Assembly (NCBI GenBank): GCA_046261635.1
Contig: JBHEOL010000238.1
Span: 1 to 12,799 of the forward strand
From: JBHEPS01 sp046261635
GTDB taxonomy: Bacteria; Acidobacteriota; Thermoanaerobaculia; Gp7-AA8
Length of the DNA: 12,799 bases
Direction of reading: 5' to 3'
Below the pieces are notes generated by a model, which saw only the letters and a program-made list of their open reading frames with translations, was not told the origin of the DNA and did not search any database. The translations under genes and the position numbers were made by a program. Each line of letters opens with the position of its first letter. The stretch's first letter is position 1. Below, piece after piece: positions 6,131-12,799 of this stretch.

Positions 6131-7042
6131 TCACTCTCCCTGTCCGCCCGGGCTTCCTTCGGCAGGGCGGTGAAGCGTCGCGACGGCGGCCAGATGGTCG
6201 GATGCACCTTCGAGTGTCCTTGGCCGAACCATCTCCCATCCCGCATCCGTGAAGATGTAGTCGAGTTGCCTTCCAGTCAACCGATGAGTCGCCTCGGCCG
6301 GCCCGGCTTCGCGCGCCCGGGCCGAAGCGATGAACTTTTCGATCTCTCCCGCGGATGGCGGGGCGTTGAGGTCGCCCACCAGGATCCACGGAACAGCCGC
6401 GGACCGCAGATGCGATGCGACACACTCGAGCTGCTCGGTCCGCGTGGCTGCGTTCAGTTGTCCCCAGGTGACGAGGTGGGTGACGAAGAACGCGATCTCC
6501 TGCCCCTCGATCACGATTCTCGCCTCGAGCAGGGTCCGCGGTTCTCCGATACTCGGGAGCGGATGAATGATCACGCGCTCGACGGGGAAGGAGCTGAGCA
6601 CGGCGTTCCCATATTCACCCCGGAAGGCGTGGTAACTCCGGCCGAAGAACCCCTCCATGCCGGTCGCACCTGTGAGCTCACCGATCTGATCTCTGAATCG
6701 CGCCTGCCAGGTGCCGCGATGAACTTCCTGAAGGCCGGCAATCGCTGGACGCGCTCTCACGATCCCGTGCGCAATCTCATCGACGTGATCGCCGTCCAGC
6801 AGAGCTGCATGCCCCTCGATGTTCCAGCTCATGACGTCGATCGGGGGAACGGCGCGGGAGAGAGGTCGATCCTCGAGCTCCGGAGGAGGCTCGCACGAGC
6901 CGGTTCGCACCGTGTAGACGAACGCGACGCGATAGGCGATGAACGCGGTGAAAAAGAACATCGCCGCCGCAACCCAACGCCATCGTGACGGCCGTGACCG
7001 AGTTCGTCTCGGCGCCCCATCGAACCCGCTCGGCTGAGCCAT
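6131..7042 (-). CDS. membrane-anchored endonuclease/exonuclease/phosphatase (EEP) family protein, YbhP-like
   Basis: A 303-residue protein with an N-terminal arginine-rich segment (11-22), a membrane helix (about 23-43) and an EEP domain (about 68-292), probably facing the periplasm. The metal-dependent phosphodiesterase motifs are intact: SWNIEG (72-77), QEV with Glu106, YGNAVLS (144-150), THL (188-190), GDLNAPP with Asp224 and Asn226, QLDYIF (259-264) and the catalytic SDH (281-283). The family includes nucleases, sphingomyelinases and inositol-phosphate phosphatases, so the substrate is open. Placement directly before a ClsB-like gene mirrors E. coli ybhP-clsB and favours a phospholipid or phosphodiester substrate. 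The ATG at 7042 has no clear Shine-Dalgarno sequence; it is kept because it gives a complete signal-anchor. The promoter region holds a repeat cluster starting 36 nt upstream. Confidence 0.85.
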   Translation of the reverse strand: MAQPSGFDGAPRRTRSRPSRWRWVAAAMFFFTAFIAYRVAFVYTVRTGSCEPPPELEDRPLSRAVPPIDVMSWNIEGHAALLDGDHVDEIAHGIVRARPAIAGLQEVHRGTWQARFRDQIGELTGATGMEGFFGRSYHAFRGEYGNAVLSSFPVERVIIHPLPSIGEPRTLLEARIVIEGQEIAFFVTHLVTWGQLNAATRTEQLECVASHLRSAAVPWILVGDLNAPPSAGEIEKFIASARAREAGPAEATHRLTGRQLDYIFTDAGWEMVRPRTLEGASDHLAAVATLHRPAEGSPGGQGE

Positions 7043-7077
7043 TGGTCGGGGGCGAAGCGAAAAGGGTGCCGTGAGAA

Positions 7078-7224
7078 GCAGGGGCTAGGGGCTAGGGAAA
7101 GCAAATGCAGAAGTCAGAAGGCAGAAGGCAGAAGTAAAGACAAAGTCAAGAACGCTGGCCGCTCCTGATCTTGCCGTTGCTTTCCCTAGCCCCTAGTCCC
7201 TAGTCCCTAGCCCCTAGCCCCTGC
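7078..7224. repeat. composite locus: opposed CTAGGGG arrays enclosing a CAGAAGG array
   Basis: The left arm (7078-7104) is GCAGGGG, CTAGGGG units and then AAAGCAA. The right arm (7177-7224) is its reverse complement with three extra heptamers, two of them CTAGGGA. Between them lie four CAGAAGG/CAGAAGT units (7108-7135) and about 40 nt without a gene. Both heptamer families therefore occur in one hairpin. The right arm overlaps the last codons and stop of nagB (7214-7222); the left arm lies just upstream of the EEP gene. A long plus- or minus-strand stem is possible, but no T-run follows it. Confidence 0.9.
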
Positions 7225-7975
7225 TGTTGGCTGCTCGGTCGACGATCACGGTGACGTCATCGTGGTGAATGAGCGCGGAAGCCGGGAACTCGGGATTGGG
7301 AATCCCGCCTGCGAGCCGTTGGATGGCAGGAGCTTTCGCCTCGCCGGCGGCCATGAGCACGATGGAGCGGGCGGAGAGAATGGTTGCGATCCCGGCGGTG
7401 ACGGCGCGCCGGGGAACGTCTCCGGCCGGGAAGAAGGGCGCGTTGGCCACCCGGGTCGACTCGTCGAGCGTGACGACCCGCGTTCGCGAGTCGAATGGCG
7501 AGCCCGGCTCGTTGAAGCCGATGTGACCGTTGCGGCCCATCCCGAGCAGGGCGAGGCCAATGCCGCCCGCCCGGGTGATCTGCATCTCGTAGCGCGCGCA
7601 TTCGAGATCGAGGGCTTCATCGAGCGAGAGCGAGGGGTTCTCGCGCCGGACCGACTCCGCCATGCCCTCCGGAATTTGTATGCGGGAAGGGTCGATGTCG
7701 ACGTGGCGGAATAGCCGGTCGTTCATGTAGGAGCGGTAGCTCGAAGGGTGATCCGAGGGGATGCCGACGTACTCGTCGAGGTTGAAGGTCGTGACGTCCT
7801 GGAAGCAGCGGTAGCGGGTGCGGCAGGCAGAAACGATTCCGCGGTACATCCCTTCGGGCGTGCTGCCGGTCGGCAGGAGCAGGACGCATCGGGGGTCGCT
7901 GTCGATCGCTTCGAGAAACTTCGCGGCGGCCCGCTCGGAGAGATCGTTGTAATCATCGACGACGATCCACTTCAC
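7214..7975 (-). CDS. nagB: glucosamine-6-phosphate deaminase
   Basis: A 253-residue cytoplasmic enzyme that converts glucosamine-6-phosphate to fructose-6-phosphate and ammonia, the last step of amino-sugar recycling. Visible motifs: the phosphate-binding PTGSTPEGMY, TTFNLDEYVG with Asp67 (E. coli Asp72), and GMGRNGHIGFNEPG with His151 and Glu156 (E. coli His143, Glu148). Asn149 stands where E. coli has Asp141. I chose GTG at 7975: GAGG lies 9 nt upstream, it follows the nagA stop by one base, and it gives MKWIVVDDY, the usual short N-terminus. Another in-frame GTG at 7996 would add seven residues and overlap nagA by 20 nt. The last codons (AGG GGC TAG) are supplied by the CTAGGGG repeat, so the extreme C-terminus may vary between relatives. 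Confidence 0.95.
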   Translation of the reverse strand: MKWIVVDDYNDLSERAAAKFLEAIDSDPRCVLLLPTGSTPEGMYRGIVSACRTRYRCFQDVTTFNLDEYVGIPSDHPSSYRSYMNDRLFRHVDIDPSRIQIPEGMAESVRRENPSLSLDEALDLECARYEMQITRAGGIGLALLGMGRNGHIGFNEPGSPFDSRTRVVTLDESTRVANAPFFPAGDVPRRAVTAGIATILSARSIVLMAAGEAKAPAIQRLAGGIPNPEFPASALIHHDDVTVIVDRAANSRG

Positions 7976-7976
7976 G

Positions 7977-9122
7977 TCAGCGAACCTCGTTTCCACGGCA
8001 GAAGATCTTCTGGAGCTCGAACCTTTCCGAGAGGACGAGAAGATCGGCTTCGTAGCCGGCGGCGAGCCACCCGCGGGCTCCGTCGATGCCGAGAAGCCGG
8101 GCCGGTATCTCGGTGGCGAGGGGAAGGACGGACTCGATTGGCACGCCCGCGAGCTCGACCATGTTGCGCACGGCCTCTCTCATCGTCAGCACGCTTCCGG
8201 CGAGCGTCCCGTCGGCGAGCCTCGCCGCGCCGCCGCTCACGCGGACATCGTGCCGGTAGAGTTTGTACGTCCCCTCTTCGAGCCCGCAGGCGCGCATCGC
8301 GTCAGTGACGAGTACGGCTCGATCCGAAAACATCGATGCGATCATATGGAGCACGGCCGGATGGAGATGGATTCCGTCCGCGATCAGCTCGACGGTGCAT
8401 CGGTCGTCGAGAGCGAAGGCACCGACAGGTCCCGGATCGCGGTGATGCAGGGGCGGCATTGCGTTGAACATGTGCGTCATGTGCCGCGCCCCCGCGGCGA
8501 TTGCCTGGACCGTCTGAGCGTAGTCGGCTGAAGTATGCCCGACCGAAAAATGGACCCGGTCGTGGAACGACTCGATCAGCGACAGGACGCCGTGGACTTC
8601 CGGAGCCACCGTCATGAGCCACGGCAGTCCTCCCCTTCCGAGCGCGAGCCACGAGTCGACCTCCTCGATGCTGGCGGAGCGAAGGGACGCCGGATCCTGA
8701 GCCCCCGCTTTCGCGGGACTGAGATAGGGGCCCTCGAGATTGACGGCCACGATCGCCGCCTCCGCGGAGCCCGGCCGTTCGGCGACGGCGAAGGCGGATT
8801 GAAGAGCTGCCGCAATCGCCTCGCGGGAGCCGGAGAGGGTCGTGGCGGCCAGCGCCGTGGTTCCCTCGCGGAGATGGGCCTGGCAGACCCGGCGGGTCGC
8901 CTCGGGGTCTCCGTCCATGAAGTCGGCACCCGCCGCTCCGTGAACGTGAACGTCGATGAACCCCGGGACCATGAGTCCGTCTCCGAGGTTCGGTTCGGGA
9001 TCGGACGGGCGGACGGCGAGCCGCACGTCCGCAAACCGACCGTCCTCGATGACCACGATTACGTCATCGTGAATCGATCCCGCGACGAAGCCTCGTCCCC
9101 GGAGAATCCGGCGCTCCGTCAT
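7977..9122 (-). CDS. nagA: N-acetylglucosamine-6-phosphate deacetylase
   Basis: A 381-residue amidohydrolase that removes acetate from GlcNAc-6-P to give GlcN-6-P. The TIM-barrel metal and catalytic sites are complete: PGFIDVHVHG with His59 and His61, NLEGPYLSPAKAGAQ with Glu130, GHTSADY with His196, THMFNAMPPLHHRDPG with His217, DGIHLHP, and VTDAM with the catalytic Asp274. LAGSVLTM (308-314) is also typical. The HxH pair is as in the Bacillus-type enzyme, whereas E. coli NagA has Gln and Asn there, so a two-metal site is plausible here. The ATG at 9122 overlaps the murQ stop (ATGA), and the stop lies one base before the preferred nagB start, so murQ-nagA-nagB is clearly one operon. Confidence 0.96.
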   Translation of the reverse strand: MTERRILRGRGFVAGSIHDDVIVVIEDGRFADVRLAVRPSDPEPNLGDGLMVPGFIDVHVHGAAGADFMDGDPEATRRVCQAHLREGTTALAATTLSGSREAIAAALQSAFAVAERPGSAEAAIVAVNLEGPYLSPAKAGAQDPASLRSASIEEVDSWLALGRGGLPWLMTVAPEVHGVLSLIESFHDRVHFSVGHTSADYAQTVQAIAAGARHMTHMFNAMPPLHHRDPGPVGAFALDDRCTVELIADGIHLHPAVLHMIASMFSDRAVLVTDAMRACGLEEGTYKLYRHDVRVSGGAARLADGTLAGSVLTMREAVRNMVELAGVPIESVLPLATEIPARLLGIDGARGWLAAGYEADLLVLSERFELQKIFCRGNEVR

Positions 9123-10009
9123 GGCCGGGTTTTCCCGCTCTCGCCGAAAACATCGCGCAGCCGGCCGCCCGAGGAGGCGAGGCGCCCTTCGGCATCGGCG
9201 CGTGAGAGCCCGAGCTTCGCCATCACGGCCGCGACCTTGACGCTCGATCCGCTCTCGGCGAACGCTCGTTCGGCCTCGGCGCGGCCCACGCCCGCCGCCA
9301 GCTCGATCATCCGGACAGCCCGGTCGCGAAGCTTGATGTTCGTCGCGGGCATTTCGATCATCAGATTCGAATAGACGCGCCCCATGCGGATCATGATGCC
9401 CGTCGAAATCGTGTTCAGAACGAGCTTCTGGGCGGTGCCGCTCTTCATCCGGCTCGATCCCATGATGACTTCAGGCCCCGTCTCGACCGCGATGGCGATA
9501 TCGACTTCGCGGGACAGAGGAGATCCGGCGCGCGAGGTGACGGCGAGCGTGAGAGCTCCGAGCATGTTCGCCCGTCGAACGGCCATCACCGTGAACGGCG
9601 TCGTCCCGGAGGCGGCGATTCCGACGACGACGTCTTCAGCCCGCACGCGCTCGTCGATCGCGCGGACCGCCGCTTCCTCGTCGTCTTCCGCACCCTCGGC
9701 AGCCGAGGTGAACGCCGCTTCCCCTCCAGCCATGATCACCTGAACCATCTCGGGAGCGGTGCCGAACGTCGGAGGAATCTCCGAGGCGTCGACGGCCGCG
9801 ATCCTGCCCGAGGTTCCGGCGCCGACGTAGAACAGGCGCCCCCCGTCGAGCATGCGGTCCGCGATGGCATCGATCGCGCGGACGATCGATGGCCGCTGGG
9901 CCGCGACCGCTTCGGCCACGGAACGGTCCTGGTCCTGAATGATCTCGACCAGTCGTTCGGTCGGAACGAGGTCGATGTCGAGGCTTTCCGGGAAGCGTTC
10001 AGAGCTCAT
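9119..10009 (-). CDS. murQ: N-acetylmuramic acid 6-phosphate etherase
   Basis: A 296-residue cytoplasmic lyase of the SIS family that cleaves the lactyl ether of MurNAc-6-P, giving GlcNAc-6-P and D-lactate. This is the entry step of muropeptide-sugar recycling. Visible: the SIS phosphosugar loop GAGTSGRIAAVDASEIPPTFG (positions 63-83, given in pieces: GAGTSGR and DASEIPP), with Glu77, and GAEDD with Glu108. Their 31-residue spacing equals that of the E. coli catalytic pair Glu83/Glu114. GSSRMKSGTAQK (184-195) and the C-terminal UBA-like helical tail (about 240-296) are also family features. The ATG at 10009 has AGGA 9 nt upstream. The next two genes process its product in order. No transporter or MurNAc kinase (anmK, murP or amgK) is seen in the window, so the source of MurNAc-6-P is unknown. 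Confidence 0.96.
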   Translation of the reverse strand: MSSERFPESLDIDLVPTERLVEIIQDQDRSVAEAVAAQRPSIVRAIDAIADRMLDGGRLFYVGAGTSGRIAAVDASEIPPTFGTAPEMVQVIMAGGEAAFTSAAEGAEDDEEAAVRAIDERVRAEDVVVGIAASGTTPFTVMAVRRANMLGALTLAVTSRAGSPLSREVDIAIAVETGPEVIMGSSRMKSGTAQKLVLNTISTGIMIRMGRVYSNLMIEMPATNIKLRDRAVRMIELAAGVGRAEAERAFAESGSSVKVAAVMAKLGLSRADAEGRLASSGGRLRDVFGESGKTRP

Positions 10010-10063
10010 CGAGGCTGGTCCTGATGATTGTACACAGGCCGTGCCCGGAGTCCCGCTTCCCGT

Positions 10064-11731
10064 TCAATTCGCGGGGGCGGACGGCTGCCCGTCCCGCGCG
10101 ATGACCACCGAGGTCAGGTCGTCGTTCAGGTCCATGGCGCTCCCTGCGTGGCGGATCACCCCGGCCTTCAGCTCGTCGGAAATCTTTGCCGCGTTGGTGT
10201 CCCATAGGGACTCGACCAGCCCGATCACTCCGGCGATTCCGAGCTCGACCCCGTTGGGCGAGGTGCATTCGTCGGCTCCGTCCGTGAACAGAACGAGCGC
10301 TTCACCCGGATCGAGCGTGAATGTCTGCGTCCGGTAGGTGGCTCCCGGAAAGAGACCCACGAGAAGGTCGGTGTTGCCGACGCGCTCCACGGCATCGCGC
10401 CGGATCAGCAGCGGCGGAGGGTGGCCGGCATTGGTGAACTCGATCACGCCGGTCGACGGATCGAGCCGTCCCGCGATGAGGCTGACGAACTTCGTGTCGG
10501 GGATCGTCTCCTTCAGCGCCGCGTTGATGCTCGCGACGAGCTCGCCCGGAGCCGTGTAATTCATCTTCAGGAAGATCCGGAAGGCCGACTGGAGTGAGCT
10601 CATGATCAGCGCCGCGGTCACTCCCTTCCCGGAGACGTCGGCGATGACGAACCAGACTCCTCCGGGAGTGACGACGAAATCGTAATAGTCGCCGCCGACG
10701 ATGCGGCAGGCGCGGTTCGAGCCCGCGAGCGTGAAGCCTGGGACTGCGGGAGGCTCCGAGGGAAGAAGCCGCTGCTGAATGCGCCCGGCCGTCCGCATCT
10801 CCTCGTCCATCAGGCGCTTCTCGATCGCCTCCTCCCGGAGGCGGGTCGTTTCCAGCTTCATCGACGCGACCCGCGCGATCTGCCCCACGAGGCGGACGTC
10901 TTCATCGGTCAGCGAACGTCCGATCTGCAGGTAATCGAGGTAGAGGACTCCGCAGACTTCCCCTGAGACCAGAAGCGGAGCGACGACGGCGGAGCGGATC
11001 CCGAGAGCGACGATCGAATGCGCCCCTGCGAGCCGCTCGTCGGAAGGAGCATCGACGAACGCCAGGACCTTCTTCTGCTCGGTCACCTCGCGGACGATCG
11101 TGCTGCTCAGTTCCAGCGGGGAATCGTCATGGCGGTCTTTGCGGCGCACTTCCATCAACTCGAGCGAGCCGTCATCTTCGCTGATCGTGGCGATGGCCAC
11201 GCGCGAGGGATCGAGAAGCTCGAGGACTCGATCCGTGATGAACCCGAACAGCGTTCCAAGGGGCTGGTCCTCGATCAGTTCCAGAGCGAGGGAGTTGAGC
11301 ATCTGGAGTCGCTCGTTGTCCGTCGTCGCCCCGGGCGAGGTGTCGAGAATCTCGCTGTAGGGAATCGAGATCGTGGGCGAGAGGAGCCCCCCAGTGACCG
11401 AGATCGACTGCCGGGACGAGGCTCCCTGCCCGAACACGATCTCGGTGTCGCCGATCCGGATCCGATCGCCGTTCCGCAGCTCCCACGGCATCTCGATCCT
11501 GGTCCCGTTCACGAAGGTTCCGTTCGCGCTCCCGGCATCCTTGACCGCCCATCCGCTTTCGCTCGGCACAATTTCGGCATGCCTGCGCGAAAGGTATCGG
11601 TCCTGGACGGGGATCGTGCACTCGGAGGCCCGCCCAATCGTGACCGAGCTCGTGTCGAGAGTAAATGTTGCCGGTGGCGAGAGAGGCGTGAGAATTGTCA
11701 CCTCAGCCGGCCGGGGGTTGTCCAGGTCCAT
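10064..11731 (-). CDS. FHA-GAF-PP2C (SpoIIE/RsbU-type) serine phosphatase
   Basis: A 555-residue three-domain signalling protein. The FHA domain (about 10-102) has GRASECTIP, SRRHAEI (48-54) and SANGTFVNG (68-76), the residues that read phospho-threonine. A GAF sensor domain follows (about 140-295), then a coiled coil (about 295-325) and a PP2C/SpoIIE phosphatase domain (325-548) with metal-binding aspartates in GGDYYDF (Asp348), ADVSGKG (Asp365), FTDGADE (Asp484) and LNDDLT (Asp537/538). Proteins of this type dephosphorylate anti-sigma-factor antagonists or other phosphoproteins; the target here is unknown. The ATG at 11731 is supported by GGAGG 8 nt upstream; the open frame to 12118 runs through the divergent gene and is rejected. 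murQ follows after 54 nt, so they may share transcripts. Confidence 0.93.
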   Translation of the reverse strand: MDLDNPRPAEVTILTPLSPPATFTLDTSSVTIGRASECTIPVQDRYLSRRHAEIVPSESGWAVKDAGSANGTFVNGTRIEMPWELRNGDRIRIGDTEIVFGQGASSRQSISVTGGLLSPTISIPYSEILDTSPGATTDNERLQMLNSLALELIEDQPLGTLFGFITDRVLELLDPSRVAIATISEDDGSLELMEVRRKDRHDDSPLELSSTIVREVTEQKKVLAFVDAPSDERLAGAHSIVALGIRSAVVAPLLVSGEVCGVLYLDYLQIGRSLTDEDVRLVGQIARVASMKLETTRLREEAIEKRLMDEEMRTAGRIQQRLLPSEPPAVPGFTLAGSNRACRIVGGDYYDFVVTPGGVWFVIADVSGKGVTAALIMSSLQSAFRIFLKMNYTAPGELVASINAALKETIPDTKFVSLIAGRLDPSTGVIEFTNAGHPPPLLIRRDAVERVGNTDLLVGLFPGATYRTQTFTLDPGEALVLFTDGADECTSPNGVELGIAGVIGLVESLWDTNAAKISDELKAGVIRHAGSAMDLNDDLTSVVIARDGQPSAPAN

Positions 11732-11863
11732 GCCGCGGCCCTCCGAATTCGTGAAGAGGAATGAGGCGAGTATAGGCCTTCCTCGCAGTTCAGCGCGAGG
11801 CCGCCGCGACAAAATAGAGTCAGGAAGCAGCTGTCGAGGTCGGTTGCTCCTCGGGGATAGCGT
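11732..11863. promoter_or_regulatory. divergent promoter region between the PP2C gene and the receiver gene
   Basis: This 132-nt gap must hold both promoters. On the minus strand TATACT (complement of 11769-11774) is a fair -10 box that would place the start about 30 nt before the PP2C ribosome site GGAGG, but no convincing -35 lies 16-18 nt upstream. A small hairpin, CCTCGC (11781-11786) and GCGAGG (11795-11800), lies directly next to it. No clear plus-strand promoter was found. There is no heptamer repeat in this gap. Confidence 0.3.
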
Positions 11864-12280
11864 GTGTCGATAGCGGGTGATCAGGAGCGCGACGAGACGG
11901 CAGCCACCGCCAGGGTGGCTCGAGGCGGAGTTCTGATCGTCGATGACGATGCTCCGATCCGCAATCTCCTCCACCAGGTCTTCAAACGTCTCGGTCTCGA
12001 GACCAGGGAAGCCAGGGATGGCGTCGAGGCCCTGAGCTGCATCGAGAAGCAGCTGCCAGAGCTCGTCATGCTCGACCTCATGATGCCGAGGATGAACGGC
12101 TGGCAGGTTCTCGAGCACCTGAGGGACAATGGGATTCTCGACGAACTTCCCGTGGTCGTTCTTACCGCCGTCGGTCCCGTTCGGGCGGAAGGGTTGAAAG
12201 AATTTCCGATCCGCGCGGTCCTCGGCAAGCCTTTCGAAATTCGGGAACTGATCGAGACGGTTCAGAAGATTCTTGACTAA
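11864..12280 (+). CDS. stand-alone response-regulator receiver domain protein
   Basis: A 138-residue CheY-like protein with no output domain. After about 20 unstructured residues, the receiver fold is complete: VLIVDDDA with the acidic Asp27/Asp28/Asp29, the phospho-accepting Asp71 in LVMLDLMMP, Thr101 in VVLTAV and Lys122 in LGKPF. It should be phosphorylated by a histidine kinase not present in the window and act through protein contact. It starts with GTG at 11864, for which the ribosome site is weak; a later GTG at 11915 would remove the unstructured N-terminus. It is divergent from the FHA-GAF-PP2C gene and overlaps the following unrecognised gene by 8 nt, so it may work with either. Confidence 0.92.
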   Translation: MSIAGDQERDETAATARVARGGVLIVDDDAPIRNLLHQVFKRLGLETREARDGVEALSCIEKQLPELVMLDLMMPRMNGWQVLEHLRDNGILDELPVVVLTAVGPVRAEGLKEFPIRAVLGKPFEIRELIETVQKILD

Positions 12281-12799
12281 CGACTCCCGATCCCCCTCCT
12301 CGGACGACTACTTCCTCGAAGTGGAGTCGCATTTTGCCGCCCGCCGCGGCACCCCCTTCGTCTTCTCCGCGAAAGACTGGGGCCTGCTCAAGGGATGGAA
12401 AGAAGCGGGGATCCCTCTGCCGGTCGTTCTCGAGGCGATCGACACCTGCTTCGAAAAGAAGGAAGCGGCCGGGAGGAAAGGGGTCGTCTCGAGCCTCTCG
12501 TATTGCCGCCACGCGGTGAAGGAGATCTGGGCCGACCGCCAGGAATTGCAGGTGGGCTCCTCCGGATCGGTGCCGGAAGCGCGTCCGGAAGAGCCTCTCG
12601 CCGAGCTCTCGCGGCGCCTTCGTGAGTGCGAGCGGGCAGCCGAGCCATCCGCCGCGCGCGTGATCGGCGACGCGGCCGAAAAGGTCGAGGCCATTCCCTC
12701 CGGCAAATCGATTCCGCACATCGAGGATCTGCTCATGAACATCGAGAGCGACCTGATCGCGAAACTGGCGGCGACCCTTTCCCCCGAACAGGCCGAAGC
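12273..12799 (+). CDS. unrecognised protein, 3'-truncated by the window end
   Basis: An open frame from TTG at 12273 runs without a stop to the window end (175 codons visible). It overlaps the receiver gene by 8 nt, suggesting translational coupling. TTG is the only reasonable start: the frame is closed by TGA at 12249 and no ATG or GTG occurs before the conserved-looking part. The N-terminal section has a compact, tryptophan-rich pattern (DYFLEVESHFAARRG, then FSAKDWGLLKGWKEAGIPL) followed by helical IDTCFEKKEAAG and SLSYCRHAVKEIW. A charged, proline-poor linker follows, then IPHIEDLLMNIESDL near the end. I do not recognise the family. The first 70 residues look like a small helical domain; codon usage matches its neighbours, with GC-rich third positions, so it is likely a real gene. 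Confidence 0.75.
   Translation, partial: MTNDSRSPSSDDYFLEVESHFAARRGTPFVFSAKDWGLLKGWKEAGIPLPVVLEAIDTCFEKKEAAGRKGVVSSLSYCRHAVKEIWADRQELQVGSSGSVPEARPEEPLAELSRRLRECERAAEPSAARVIGDAAEKVEAIPSGKSIPHIEDLLMNIESDLIAKLAATLSPEQAE

Noticed and set aside
6103..6246. 48-residue N-terminal extension of the cardiolipin synthase
   Set aside because: It overlaps the EEP gene's 3' end, and the ATG at 6102 has a good ribosome site directly before a membrane helix.
10010..10063. murQ promoter with a TACAAT -10 box (complement of 10027-10032)
   Set aside because: No -35 at a proper distance and the transcript would start almost at the ribosome site; left unannotated.
11732..12118. 129-residue N-terminal extension of the FHA-GAF-PP2C protein
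   Set aside because: It runs antisense through the receiver gene and the divergent gap; the ATG at 11731 has a strong GGAGG and starts just before the FHA domain.

Overview
The window is a GC-rich bacterial chromosomal segment with tightly packed housekeeping, lipid, signalling and peptidoglycan-recycling genes. Gene content, an FHA-GAF-SpoIIE regulator and interspersed GTCATCCTGAG-type repeats suggest an environmental Gram-negative lineage such as Acidobacteriota. That placement is an inference; there is no rRNA or other marker here to prove it.

Layout. Positions 1-3026 (plus strand) hold the tail of a cofactor-independent phosphoglycerate mutase, a histidine phosphatase and a complete arginyl-tRNA synthetase in one tight run (6-nt gap, then an ATGA overlap). 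From 3158 to 11731 everything is on the minus strand. In the order of transcription this is: an FHA-GAF-PP2C phosphatase; murQ-nagA-nagB (MurNAc-6-P etherase, GlcNAc-6-P deacetylase, GlcN-6-P deaminase); a membrane-anchored EEP-family phosphodiesterase followed by a ClsB-like cardiolipin synthase (the E. coli ybhP-clsB order); a two-part GNAT acetyltransferase; and a CspA-type cold shock protein. From 11864 the plus strand resumes with a stand-alone response-regulator receiver protein, divergent from the FHA-GAF-PP2C gene, overlapped by an unrecognised gene that runs off the window end.

How genes work together. MurQ makes GlcNAc-6-P from MurNAc-6-P, NagA deacetylates it and NagB converts the product to fructose-6-P plus ammonia, so cell-wall sugars return to glycolysis. 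The EEP and ClsB pair probably acts on phospholipids or phosphodiesters at the membrane. The receiver protein and the PP2C phosphatase flank one divergent promoter region and may belong to one signalling circuit.

The most unusual content is between genes. Two families of heptanucleotide repeats, CTAGGGG and CAGAAGG, sit in opposed (hairpin-forming) or single arrays in each of the four gaps between 3027 and 7213 that separate transcription units, and are absent from gaps inside operons. They abut or supply stop codons of several genes. The largest gap (4333-4833) is a nested structure: opposed CAGAAGG arrays surround a GTCATCCTGAG-bounded inverted-repeat element, which itself carries a 91-bp near-palindromic MITE-like insertion flanked by a 5-bp direct repeat. 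I saw no CRISPR array, tRNA, rRNA, phage gene, transposase or obvious new defence system.
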